Source: Endothia cerciana
Lineage: Eukaryota; Ascomycota; Sordariomycetes; Diaporthales; Cryphonectriaceae
Direction of reading: 5' to 3'
Assembly (NCBI GenBank): GCA_026119935.1
Contig: JALRMH010000022.1
Span: forward strand, 310,001 to 374,000
Length of the DNA: 64,000 nucleotides
Positions within the stretch are counted from its first letter, which is position 1. Each line of letters opens with the position of its first letter. A program made the translations under genes and the position numbers. Below are positions 1-11,691 of this stretch, one piece after another. The notes under the pieces are model-generated. The model was given only the letters and a program-made list of their open reading frames with translations. It searched no databases and was not told where the DNA came from.

Positions 1-1896
1 CGTAATCTGCTTGAGGGGGTCGGGGTTCGAAGAAGGGTCGAAGAATTCACCACCACCGAAATCGCCGATACTCATGACGAACTCATCCGCCACCGACGAC
101 GGGCTGCCGCTGCGCGAGCTGCGCTCGGAGTAGGGGCTCGAGCTGCTGCCCTCCTCAGGCATGTACGGGAGCCCCATGGCGAGCGCCTTCTTCTGCTGGC
201 CCTTGCTGAAGATGAAGATGTTCTCGGGCTTGATATCACCGTGGAGACCGAACTTGTTCATGGCCATGCGCTGCTTGTCGCTGGGCCCGCTGCCGGGGTT
301 GTGCATCCAGCTCTCGGCACCGGCGTGGACCGACTTCAGGGCGGAGGCGATACTGGCGCACTGGCTGGCCAGCCAGCGCATCTCCTCCTTGCCCGCCTGC
401 GGGTTCGGCGTGGACTGCCACAGCCTTCTGAGATCGCCGTCGGCCCAGGGGAAGACCAAGTGGTAGTAGCCCTTATACTTGTACGTGGCGAGCAGCGAGA
501 GAAGGTTGGGGTGCTCGGCGTTGTGCAGGCGCAGCAGGTTGCGCACCTCGCGGCGGAAGGCCTCGTCGTCCTTTGACTTGAGCCTCTTGATGGCGAAGTA
601 GGGGTTGTTTGGCACCAGCGCGTTGACGTTCTGGAACCTGTGGTGCGCCTCGTGGATCTTGACCTTCCAGACCTCGGAGTTACCGCCCTTGTAGTGGTCG
701 TGCTTCTTGTTCTGCCAGGACTCGATGTACGGGAGCACGGTCGCCTCCTCGAGGTCAAGGAATTCGCCTTCCTGCTGTTCGGAGACCTCCCAGAAGACGG
801 GACTACAGACGCGCCACTGGAGCTGTTCGAACGCGTCGATCTCGGCCTGCGACCAGCCCCTGAAGCAGCGCAGCTGCACTCCCAGGGCGTCCCTCCTGCG
901 GAGCTGGAACAGCGGCTCTCCGGCTGCGGCACTGGCCACCCTGACTTTTATCAGCGGCCTGTCGTTGTCGGCGAGCCCCTCCGAGGAGAAGTCGATGATC
1001 TTCTCGGGTACGTCCAGTAAAACGAGGACGGCGAAGGTCCGCAGGAGGCCGACTCGGAGTGGGCTATCTTTACGGGGGGCCTTGACCGTGACCTGCGCGG
1101 CTAGCTGCCGCAGCTCCTGAGCCGGCATGGCGGGAAAGTGCTTACAAAGCTCTGTCGTGACGTTATCATTTGACAATATGGCCCTGAGCGCATCTTCCGG
1201 GACGAAAAGCTGGCCGCCGTCACCCGGGACCATTGCGTTGTTCAGCCGGTCTTTCAGCGAAGAGGTCGAGTCACTGTCCGGCGTGGGGATGGACCATGTC
1301 GACAAATCAAGAGGGTCATCCACCGGTACAACAGGCTGCCGTAGGCCTGGCACAACCGAGCTCATGTGCGCGCCGGCGAAGTCGAAGGATTCAACTCCAG
1401 CCGCCGAGGCCTCGGTCACATGTCTGGCGCTGTCCTGAGTCTGGTGATGTGGCGGGCCAGCGCTGCAAGAGTCGAACGGCCCAAGGAAGAGGTTGTCGTC
1501 GTTGAATTCGAAGGAGTCAAGAGTGTTGACGGTATCCTGTGTAGTGTAGAAGTGGTTCAGAGCAGCAGTCTGCGAGGGCCAGTCAGTCAGTCAGTCAGTC
1601 AGTCAGTCACCAGAGTTGCCGTCGTTGAGATCTTAGTGAGACCGAGCAGAGCACTCCCGGCTATGGATGACCAGACCTACCGAATCGTGCTGTGAAGATT
1701 GTTAGCATAGACCTGGATGATATGAACGAGAAGGTTGGGCACCGCATACCCAAAAATTATCCAGCTCGGACTCAACCGACGAGGTCGACGTCCACCGTGA
1801 CTCTGCAGCCCTGGGCGTCTTCTCCTGGAAGGCTCCGGCGACCGGCGGTGCTGCACCAGCGAGGGCCGCGTCGAGATCCATTTCAGGGGCCGTCAT
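1..1896 (-). CDS. Protein kinase domain protein (3' end outside window)
   Basis: Serine/threonine-type protein kinase, partial: about 575 residues are visible and the C-terminus lies beyond position 1. The proposed exons on the minus strand are 1750-1896, a 9-nt exon at 1681-1689, and 1569 down to the window edge; all junctions are phase 0. The first ~300 residues look disordered and fungal-specific. The kinase core shows the ATP-binding lysine K380 (FAIKRLK), the catalytic loop HGDIKPEN with D497, and the metal-binding DFG at about D555. Transfer to a protein hydroxyl is therefore likely, but no substrate can be read. The start at 1896 is chosen because the upstream exon reads in frame through GTATGC/CACAG and GTAGGT/CGCAG splice sites. 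A shorter start at the ATG at 1365 is possible. The catalytic domain is certain; the 5' exon structure is inferred. Confidence 0.8.
1580..1607 (-). repeat. (CAGT)7 tandem repeat in intron 2 of the kinase gene
   Basis: Seven exact copies of a 4-nt unit. On the coding (minus) strand this reads as repeated CTGAC, a match to the fungal branch-point consensus, 5-30 nt before the CGCAG acceptor at 1570-1572. Length variation here could move the branch point; that effect is inference. Confidence 0.9.
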
Positions 1897-3542
1897 GACT
1901 GGCAGGTCCTCTCAGTGAGTGCTTCTGGACCAGGCCGGAACAGACGAGGCTCAATGGGTTTCCGGGCACAATTGAGCATCAACAGGCCTTCGCAACAACA
2001 ACAAAGACCCCGGAAAGGATAGTAGTAGCAGGTAGACCGTCCCATATGAATCATCTCACGCCCATCCGAGTCTAGTCATAGCCCTCCAGCCCCTGCTCCC
2101 ACGCCGGCAAACCAGAATCTTCCAGGTGGGGGGAGCAAGAGCCGTCTTCCTGCGCATTCGCGCACTGAGAGGCTACTATGTTGCTAGGCCGTGGAGGGCA
2201 TGGTGGCATCTTGGCCCGCGTGCTGACCACCAACCTGGGCCCAGCCTGCTGTGTCAGAAAGAGGGCTCTCGGGTCTGGGGTCGTCGTGCGCAAGTGCGCA
2301 CAGCGCAGACCGTCAGGCTATACCATGGTATGCATGCACTGTGGTGTGCGAGTCGAGTGGGTCAACATGCCGCCTCCGAGCTGCGTGTGGCTACAATAGT
2401 ACATAGTTGTATGCACGGCACGTACTTGACGTTGACACCGGCAGGTCTCTCCGCACAGGTGTCATGCTCGATTGGAAAGGCAACATTCGCATGGTGACTC
2501 CACTTTGGAGTAATAATTGTGGCCCGCGGCGGCTTCAGAGCAGCATCCGTGGGGTTCATCTCGACGTCGGATTGTACTCGGCGAGGGGGGCCAACGCCAT
2601 CTCCTGGGCAAGAACCAATAGTCTGTATCAGCAAGCCCGAACCCAACCCCGACGACCAACCAACCGATTGGATGCCATATATTCTCACCGTTGTCCAGTC
2701 TCCCACGGCTCATCCCCCATTGCCAGAAACACATAATACAACCATCGAATCAAACCCATCAAGACTGCTGGTTCTGCACACAGGCATAGTAACTACGTGT
2801 TCCAAACTCAACCAACCACTCACTCACTGCCTTTGAATTTTTTAGTGTCCTTCAACCCACTCACTCCACATCAGCTTGCTCGCCCGCTCCTTCTTGCGTC
2901 TTCCAACCGCAGGGGTATCATAATTGGGTCTTTCAGCTCGCCCGCGCGCATTCCGTTGGGATCGGGGCTTTCCACCACTGTCTCGTCCAGTCACCAGGGT
3001 TATCTTTCCTCCCTGCTGTGACTTGCTCCAACGTCTGGCGTATCCTATCGATGGCTGGTTCCTGCCTGTCTGCTACCCTAGTTCGAGCAGCGGAATGGCT
3101 ATCGACCTATTCGAGCCAAGGAGAAGCTTGAAAGGGAGGTTGGATAAAGAAATTATTTTTCTTTTCTTCGGGAGAATAGGAAACTTGATCGAAATAAACA
3201 TGTGGTACGTCGTGACTCGTGCTGTCCGCCCCTGGCTTGACAGGCCAGAGCCGGGGCTGCGACGGGTAGGATAATTCGAATTGTACCAACAAAAAAAAAA
3301 AAAAAACAAAAAAAAAACCCCTGAAATCGAGGACGAGCAGAGGATGAGTATTGAAAATTTCGACTATCCAGGTATAGGACGACGGCGGATCAGAAGACAG
3401 CTGGTAGATCAAGGACAACCGCCAGTCTGCTCGCGAGCCTGGGCCTGTTCTGCCGTCTCTACAACGCTCAGGGATTGTATGAACCCGTCGAAATCCGGCC
3501 GAGGTCGAAAACCATCCCTGAGCGCTGTGCATCCTCTGGAAC
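1897..3542. other. Intergenic, no gene seen
   Basis: Upstream region of the kinase gene (leftward) and 3' flank of the zinc-knuckle gene. It holds a pyrimidine-rich stretch at about 2790-3020 that resembles a fungal leader, but no coding frame follows it. There is an A-rich run at 3290-3317. Confidence 0.6.
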
Positions 3543-4312
3543 CTATGCAGCAGGAGCAATAGGAGCGGCGACAGGGGGAGGGACGGCGCTCAGATCGGCT
3601 TCCGCAGGAATAGGCTCAGCCTCGGCCTGCTTGTTCGGGCAGTCCCTCGCTATGTGACCAGGCTGGTTGCAGGTGTAGCAAGCCTTGCCAGCGGTGCTGA
3701 GAGGACCTCCGCCGGGAGCCTGGCATTCCTTGGAGATGTGGCCCAACTTCCCGCACGCGTAGCATTTCATAGCCTGCGCCTGACAGTCGCGAGCGAAGTG
3801 GTTAGGACCACCGCACTTGTAGCAGGTGGGACGGGGGCCGCCGCTGAAGCCGCCGCGTCCGAGACCGCCGTAGCCACCTCGGCCGGGGTTGGCACCGCGA
3901 CCGAAAGCCGCACGAGGCTGCTGGCATTCACGCTGCGAGATAGTGAGCGTACTGGACACAGGAGCAACAAGAGGGCTCTCTTACGGCCAAGTGGCCCATC
4001 TGGTTGCAGTTGTAGCAACGGCCGTTCGGGCCGGAGCCGTTCAACCTAAGAGTCGGGCAATCGGCCTGAACGTGACCCAGTCCTTGACAGTGGTAGCACT
4101 GCTTCGCATCCGTGGTACGGGGCAATGGGCACTGGTTTGACTCGTGTCCCGGCTGCTTGCCTAATGACGACTGTCAGTAATCTCGCAACAAGGAGATGCG
4201 GGACAGGACTACAGGACTCACAGTTGTAGCAGAGGCGCTCAGACGACGAGCAAACTTCGGCGTAGTGGCCTACATTGCCACACTTGTAGCAGGCGCGACG
4301 TGAGAGAGACAT
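3543..4312 (-). CDS. GIS2: Seven-zinc-knuckle (CCHC) nucleic-acid-binding protein, Gis2/Byr3/CNBP family
   Basis: Single-stranded nucleic-acid-binding protein of the CNBP family, which in yeasts associates with mRNA and translation factors. Exons are 4222-4312, 3985-4160 and 3543-3932, giving 218 residues. Seven C-x2-C-x4-H-x4-C knuckles are visible (C8 begins the first). An RGG-like glycine-rich linker separates knuckles 4 and 5, as in many CNBP homologues. Both introns (61 and 52 nt, GTGAGT/TTAG and GTAAGA/GCAG) cut within knuckles, and removing them restores perfect CCHC spacing, which fixes the model. Yeast Gis2 also has seven knuckles but is shorter (153 residues). The C-terminal tail is Ala/Pro-rich. 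Probably expressed constitutively; no specific control site is seen. Confidence 0.95.
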
Positions 4313-7142
4313 CTTATTGTCCTATATTGTCTGTCGGCGCCACAGTTAGCGACCGCGCTGCTCAGATGCTGCTTCACAATGCACTCCTCCATGGTCATGG
4401 GCATCGGTGATAATGTGTCTGTGTCTCAGGGATTCCGTGTAGCGCTGGTGCCGCCCAGGACAACCAGAGAGCGACGCTGCTGCATGGACCTAAGTACTGT
4501 ACAGCCCGTCCAAGAACAGGAAAGGCCCGCAAGGCTGCCGCCTGAGGTGTGATGATGGGGGTGCACCGTGTCAGCGCCGCGCGGGAAGGCAACGGCGGCC
4601 ATCTGCCTCAGATAAAAACGGCGGCAGGGGTCGGGATGCGGTCGCACATGACCCGGACCTTGACGGACCAGAACATGCATATTGTCTGTGTAACATCCAG
4701 CGAATAGCGCCCTGTATTCGCCAGTGGTCCCTGCTCTTGCGTTGCTGTTCGATCTCGCATGCGCCTCGATCACCGGGACCCTTCCGTAAAGCCAGATCTG
4801 GTGTGTCCGGGTCCCAAAATCGTGACAGGACGTTAGTGTCCTCCAATACGAAGCCGACAAGATCCGGCCAGCGTCCAGTCTGTCGGCGTGACCCGGCGTC
4901 AATGCAAGTAAGTAGCGCAGTCGCGATGAGAAGACTCAATGCTCCCGCGCATTCGGTCATCCTGGGCGGCATTGCGCAAGAGCTGTGGTCATCCGGATAA
5001 AGAGCCACAGTCCTTTCCCAGACTGACGTTTCAGGGATTGCGCGCACGTGGTGTAGTGAAATGCGCCAACCTCTCGCCCGTCCGAGGCGAAGGTCTTTCC
5101 ATGCGCGATATGGAACTTGTTGAACCCGCGGATAGACTCGGAAGACCCCGACAGTGTCCTGTGCGCGCGCTCGCCTGGGTCGTCCGGAATGTTCGCGCTC
5201 GACGACAGCGTAGGGTATTCGGCGCCAGATAGGATCCCGCAGATGAACATGCTCGCGTAGAGGGGTGAAGTTGGATTTTGAAATGGACGTGTGTGGGATA
5301 GGGCTGGAATATAGAGGAGATCAATGGGGATAATAAGAACATACCGCGGTGCAGTGCTTGATGCGCGCGAAGCTCCCAGAAACAAAAAGGCTGGGAAAAT
5401 TCTGCCCAGCTTCGACTTCGACTTCGGCTTCTCCCTTCCTCCTCCTTCTTCTTCTTCTTCTTCTTCGACTGCTTCTGCCGTTGACTCTTATCAACCTTAG
5501 GCCTGTCCGACGACCACTTCCGAACGTCTCCTACCACAACCGAGAAAAATACCCGTAACAGGACTTCCAGAGGAAAAATGATGTGAAGGGATGCGATTCT
5601 AAGGAGGGAGGAGAGAGTCGGGAGGGAGGTGAGGGAGGGGAGGTGGCCTGGGCCCAGTAATAACAGACCTCTGTAATCCACTAAACCTTGGCGCCCTCGA
5701 GCAGCAGCCCGAGGAAGGACCCTCCCTGTGGCCCTCCATGACTGACTGACTTGGAAGAGCGCCGCCTACTGCAGGCTCCCGCAGGGGTACTCTATCACTA
5801 CTAACTCTGTCAGGACTCTGTACCAAACCATAGTAGTGCCCATCATACAATAGCAGGCTTGGTGTGGGGGGTGGGGAGGTACCTGGTGACCAATCCCTCG
5901 CGGTCCAGCTGCACCTGCCCATGCTGCCATGCTGCAGTGTCTCGCCTATCCTAGCACTGGGAAGAGTGATACGTACCCACCATGCAGTGCACCACGTGTG
6001 CACTTACACGATGTTACAGCATAAGAGATTTGAGGCTGAAGGCTGGGAAAGAAAAAGAAAAAATGACGCACGAAGGACATGATCAAATAAACCCACGAAC
6101 TCAAAATTACGTACAGTATAAAAAGACTCGATAGAGATATATTTGTATAATATCATAGCGAATAAGTTCCGCTGGGCCATGAAAGGGGCTGCACGTGAGA
6201 TGCCAGCATGCTCTAGAATTTTTCCTCTCTTTTCTTTTCGTTCTTTTTTTTTCTTCTTTTTTTTGGGGGGTGGGGAAGGGGTGGGGACATATCTCTCCAA
6301 CGACTCTGTCATGGTGATCTGCAATATAAGGATCATTGACTCTGCTCATGTCCGTCATAGCCCAACCGACGAGATCAGACGACGTGATGCGTAAACGGCT
6401 AGACATATTGACAATTAGCCTCTAGAGTCCTGTATCCCGTCCTGAACCGAGCTTCTCAGTCAGCACGTGCCCGCGGCTCCTGGCGGGCTTTTGACCTGGC
6501 GACTAACACGCCGAGTCGGAAACACCGTCGCTGCCAGCGCCTCTTCTGGCACGTCTACCGGAGCCAGTGGCTCCCCGGGTAGTGGAGCGCGCAAGACAAC
6601 GGGTATGGTATCACGGCGGGCCTCTGGCGAGAGGCATCCCCGCCGAGGCTGGGGGAACAAGGGTGGCCATGTGCCGAAGCCTAGCCGGCTGTTCAGTTCC
6701 CGCGCGGCCACTGGTGCCCCCGAGCCGCATCCAGCAGCGCCCGCCAAGTCGTCGGTCCAGGATACAGGAGGCTAAAAGACCACTAGGATGGTGGTTTGGG
6801 GGTTCCCCAGGAGAAATCTCCTCCTGCTGGTCTCATTGTCTTCCCTCTGCCACGAGGTGATACAGTGTCTTCTTGTATCCTACGAAAGGAATGCCAAAAA
6901 TCCCCTCCCCCCGTTTCCTCCCCCCACCAACTCAATAGGCCCCAGACGCCAAGTAAAGGGGTCCAGACAGGCACGCCTGTCGGATAGGTCCCACATTCCA
7001 GTGACGAGGAGGTATATGCTTCATATCAAGCATCGACGGCAGATGATATCGTCCCTCCACTCCCGAACACCGATGCTACAAAAGCACACGCTTAGGATCC
7101 CTCATACTCGTACATACACATTCAGCACACAGGCTGTACACG
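4313..7142. other. Intergenic/leader region without a confident gene
   Basis: Contains a (CTT)n run at about 5444-5467 (GAA-rich on the minus strand), a T/G-rich tract at 6236-6283 and a TATAAAA at 6117. Part of it is probably a long leader of the zinc-knuckle gene on the minus strand (inference). Several frames stay open for 100-200 codons but have low-complexity, leader-like composition and no recognisable motif. Confidence 0.5.
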
Positions 7143-8961
7143 TCACCTGCTCGGCGGGGTCGCGATCCTCCCCCTCTCAGACGGGTGCACCGGCAGGGGC
7201 GACGGCATGGGCACGACCTCGACGTTCGACAAGGGGGCGATGGACCGCGGCCGCGCCTCGACGACGTAGCTCACGCCGTCCTCGGACGCGTACGAGGGCG
7301 GACGGGGGCCGTTGCGTGGCCGTGAGGACGAGGAACCATCCTCTCCGCTCGAGGACTCCGAGGACTCCGGCCTGTCTTCGTCTTCACCGGGCACGCCCTC
7401 CTCCTCGTCGATCGTGGCCGAGGGAGCTTCGGTGTTGCGCTGCCAGTAGATGCGGTTGGGGTCGACGCGCTAAGGGTGTGGAGAAACATGGTCAGCACGC
7501 ACGACCCATATACTTCCCTGATCACTCATCACGACACCTCCAGGGGGGAAAGGGGGGGGGGGGGGGGAAAGACAGGGGCTTACCACGCTCTCCCTCCAAA
7601 GCCCATAGGCCGGCGGGTTCGTCTTGGTCGCCTCGCTCTCGATGCCCGCGGCCTCCTCATCGCGCGCGAGCACCACGCGGATGGGCTGCCGGGGGATCGC
7701 GTACCCGCCGGGGCCGTACATCTGCGGGAGCCGGCTGCGGCGGCGCTCCTCGACGGGCTTGGGCCGGAAGATCTGCAGGCACAGGCGGATGAGGCCCTGG
7801 AAGAAGAAGATGGCCGCGAAGAGGATGATAAGGATGAGGAGAACGGAGAACTCGCTGTTGCTGATGTTCTTGGTCGCGGAGAGGGCGAGGTCTGCGGGAT
7901 GTCAGGTCAGCGGCTAGCAGATCCAACGGCAGGGGACGGATGGGGAGGTTGGGGAGGGGGTTGTACTCACAGACAGTCAACAAAAGCACCAAGAACGTCC
8001 CCGAGACGAAACACTGCAGTATCTGCGACCGGATTTTCCGGCTCTTGATCCACGGGAAGCAGAACAGGAAGTGCTTCGGGTGCGGCCTGTTGCTCCCCTC
8101 CTCGTCACCATCTTCAATGTCCCTGAGTCGCTGCCTTTCCCTCCTACGCCGTCGCCTCTCCTCGCGTTCCTCAGCCGTCTCCCCCTCGCGTCGCTGTCTG
8201 TGCCGCCTCGTGCGGTCGCTACCGCTGCGCTGCCGCCTCCGTCGCCCGTCCGCCGCCATCGCAGCTAGCTGCGTCTCGGCCGGGTCCGTCGCCGTGAAGA
8301 ACCTCCGGGACAGTCTATCTCCAACAGGATACAACTCGTCTGCCTCGTCACTTCCGAGTCGGCTCGTGGATGTTTGTGCTTGGACAAGTGCCCGTGGGGG
8401 TTCGGTCACGGCCGTCGACTCCATCGGTGGTGTGTGCGGCCGACACGCCGGTGACGGTGGTTCTCTCTGCGGCGCCCTCCTCTCGAAAACAGGCCTCGAT
8501 GTCGGTGGCCCGTTGGACCCCTGCGTCCATGTCCGCTGAAGCCCAGGAAGGTGTAAACGCGTGCTGGGGAGGTCAAGCACAACGCTGTACCTATCGGGCA
8601 GCGTCGACTCCCGCCGTGCTTCTCGTCCGAAATCGTCGTCTTCGTCCTCCAGGTAAAGGCTGCTGCCGGGCCGGGGAACAGTCGGGGCGGTATTGGCCCT
8701 CGACGTGCGCGCGGACTGCGCGCCCGGCCAGTCTGTACTGGCTGCGCTCGTCGCCTCGGTAGAGCTGGAGAAGCGAAATCTGGAGGGCATGCTTGACATC
8801 CGCCTGGGCATCAGGCGCGAGAGGCCGCCTCCGGATCGTTCGGACATCTCGGGGTCGGTCACAGGCTCTCGTGGGGACAGCGGTTGGGTTTCGATGTCGT
8901 CTGCCTGGCTGCTGGCCGCGGAAGCCGGGTCGAGTCGGCGCAGAACGACACGGCTGAACAT
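7143..8961 (-). CDS. Uncharacterised membrane protein with long disordered N-terminus
   Basis: Exons 7971-8961, 7584-7891 and 7143-7469 give 541 residues; introns are 79 nt (GTGAGT/CGCAG, phase 1) and 114 nt (GTAAGC/TTAG, phase 0). The first ~280 residues are Ser/Pro/Arg-rich with a strongly basic Arg/Glu block. A cysteine-containing segment and a first hydrophobic span follow at about 305-332 (ending LVLLLTVY), then a second at about 347-368 (LLILIILFAAIFFFQ). The C-terminal tail carries a proline-rich patch, an acidic stretch rich in Glu/Ser, and a final polar tail. Two transmembrane helices with both long tails on the same side is the simplest topology. The start is the first ATG in the open frame. 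No catalytic motif is seen, and I do not recognise the family beyond fungal conserved-hypothetical character. Intron 2 carries a 16-nt poly-C/G tract. Confidence 0.8.
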
Positions 8962-11691
8962 CTTGAATGAAGTCTGCTTGCTCTTGGGTCGATTTATGTC
9001 GGTACAACTGGATGGATGGGAGTTCCGAAACAGTGGGGTTACTGTGGCTCGGTCCGGTTCATGACTTTCCGTGATTTGTGTTCGATACGTCAAGGAAATG
9101 CTGCTGAGTTGCTGTCTGTGAGGTCGTCAGGGTTCTCAGTAGCAACCCAGTGAGGTCAGATACTTGACCACGACCAACGCAGGCCTGGACACTAAAAGAA
9201 GAGTGGTGAGTCGCGTCGAAGTCTCAGAGGTCAAGCGAGAGGACCCGTTGTTTACACTCCGCGGCGTTTGTATTGTGGCGGACGGGAAGGGAAGGATGTT
9301 GTAGGTAGGCCAGATTCGGCGAGCCGAACGGGCCGTCAGTTGTCTAAGTCAGAGGCCAGAGTCTCAGAATCTCATGCCGTGAGCCGCGGACCTCAAAGGG
9401 CCCTTGGTGTCGTGTCGACTTGTCAGTTTCCCGGGGCGATCTCCGTAGATACGTGATGACGATGGCATGCAAGGGGAGTCCACCAGGAATGGGTACCGTA
9501 TGGTTATTGAATTAAAAACGGGGACAAGAGTTGAGTTTGATAAATGAAGGGGCTGGTGGCTGGTCGTCCGCGGCGCCGGAATATCTCTTCGCAGCGAGTT
9601 CTGACTCCCTCGACGTCAGCGAGACGGAGATGAGTCAATAAGGTCAAAAGGATAAGTAGAGAAGTGCCGGCTCACAGAGCCTGTCTCAACAGGATTATCG
9701 GGAGCAAGCGAGAGAATGGGTCCCTGATAGCCAACGAAGTGACGCTGGGCAAGACAACAGCAGAACAACTAAACAATGCAGGAAGCGAGGGCGGACGAAT
9801 TGGAAGCCTCGGTGATGCAGGACTAAGCTCCAGGATGCAGGACGATCAGAGAGGTGTGGTGATCCACATGGCTGTCGGCCCCAGTCGAGGAGGAGATGAA
9901 GTCCTGGTGGTGGCCTCCCACGTCGTCAAAGATCGTGGGCCACGGGGAAATGGTTTGTGGCCAGCGCTCGAAATTGAATGTCGACGACGGCAGCCACATG
10001 CAGGTCTACGTCCAGCACCACCGGTAATTGGACTTGAGGAACCCCCCAGGGACATGGGTCTGAGGCACCCCGTATAAGTGAGCGCGAGCAGGTACAGGGT
10101 CGGGGTCCACCCGTGCTGTAAATTAGACACTCTCGCTCCCAGATGCTGTTTTAGTTATCCTCCGCAGGGGGCACACGCAGAGAGCTATCATCAAACAGGT
10201 TTCAAGGCTATATGATCACATGTCCGTCCCTCTCCCCCACCCCCCCCCATCTCCAGAGCGGGTGGCAATACTTCTTGTTGCCCTCAGGTCTGGCGGGTGC
10301 TCAGCTTTCTTCTCAACCCAATGCTCCATCATGTCCGGAACCTCTGGTGACACTCGCTACTGTGTGACCTCTGGTTCCCGGCGCATATCCCTCGTGGTGC
10401 ACGCCACCATAAGACGCAACACTCCCGTCGGGATGCTGAAGCCCTCGCTCTCCTCAGCCCTTCTGCGCTACATCCCCCAGATTCCTACGCCGATGCGACC
10501 GGAAAGCAACCACAGACCCTTTTGCAGGTCAGGAACCGCGGATGATTGGCCATGTCGCGCGAGTCTTGTGTCGCAGCCTGCCAGAATTGGACGAACCTGG
10601 GGGAGCATGCATTGATTCAAGGGGTCGCTGGGTGGTGTGGACGGCACGTACGCAGGGGCTATCGAGTCTTGCCCACTGTTTCATCTGGCCTGCAGCTACG
10701 CGCTTTTATCCAGTCGTGCAGGGCGACCCCACCAGACTACAGGCCCGGGCCCTCGATCTCGCTATCGCCTAGTTCAGCGTTGACGGTTTGCGGTTGATCT
10801 GCGCCTTGGGGTTTGATCCCGCCTCCCAAACATTCAACATCCCAAGCATCCCCTTGACTTGAGGCTCTGCGCAGCCTCTGTCATTGGGCCGCTCGCGAAC
10901 TGAAACTGTCAATACACTTCAGCCTATCAACTAACGTGATGATCATCACAGCGGTCTTAAGCGAGTGCCATCAGTGCTCGATTTCGTCCCGAGTCTGTGG
11001 GTCACATTATTCTGAGGAGGTGGTGCTGTCTGCATCGTGACACTAGCTACCATGGTAAATATAATGATGCCCCCTAACAATTGGACGACATCGTGGAGTT
11101 GTTTGCTCGATAATCTTCGTAGTGAACAAATGATCCAGTTTCAACAGGTGCTGATGAGGAAGGGCAATCCCGGAGGCTATGGGCAGACGCGACCGAGCCC
11201 GAGTTATTCATTCGTGCTCCATACTCAAAAATGATGCACGTGGCCCAGCCGTATACCTCTAGGTTTCATGTGTCGCCCGAGATGATTTATAGCGTCCACG
11301 AACCCTGATTCGCATTCCTCATGGCCCACAGGCTGTCAAGTGAGATCACTGAGGTGGTCGAGGCCCTCCAAGGCTCATCAAGTCCAACGAGGTCGGGGCG
11401 CGCCCGTCTGGGGACATCTTAGGCTGAGTAATACGCCTTGTCCGATAAGCTGTAGAGAGGCTGAGTCTTGGACCCAGCGGCCTGGAATCATAGAATCTAA
11501 TGGCCGTGCCGGGGAGCTTCTCTCCCTGCTCAGAAAGGCCGGGCCAAGAGCCTGGTGACCCGCGGTGGCGCAAAAGAGCCACACTCTTTGAACCTGCCGC
11601 AACTCATCGCCGTGAAACCGTATGGCTGTGTCGTTTTTTCTTCTTCTTCTTCTTCTTCTCCTTTTTTTGCAGCCGACAAATCTTGCAGCGT
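8962..11691. other. Intergenic, no gene supported
   Basis: About 2.7 kb between the membrane-protein start and the 3' end of the WD40 gene. It contains a poly-C tract near 10229-10238 and a (TTC)n run at 11636-11671 just past the WD40 stop. Open frames here begin at non-ATG codons and show no motif. Confidence 0.55.

Noticed and set aside
5031..5681. Open frame of over 200 codons on the minus strand upstream of the zinc-knuckle gene
   Set aside because: Contains Lys/Glu runs from a (CTT)n tract, has no motif and no coding-like constancy; fits a leader or promoter better.
9664..10077. 137-codon frame on the plus strand
   Set aside because: Begins at GTG, no recognisable motif, no splice context.
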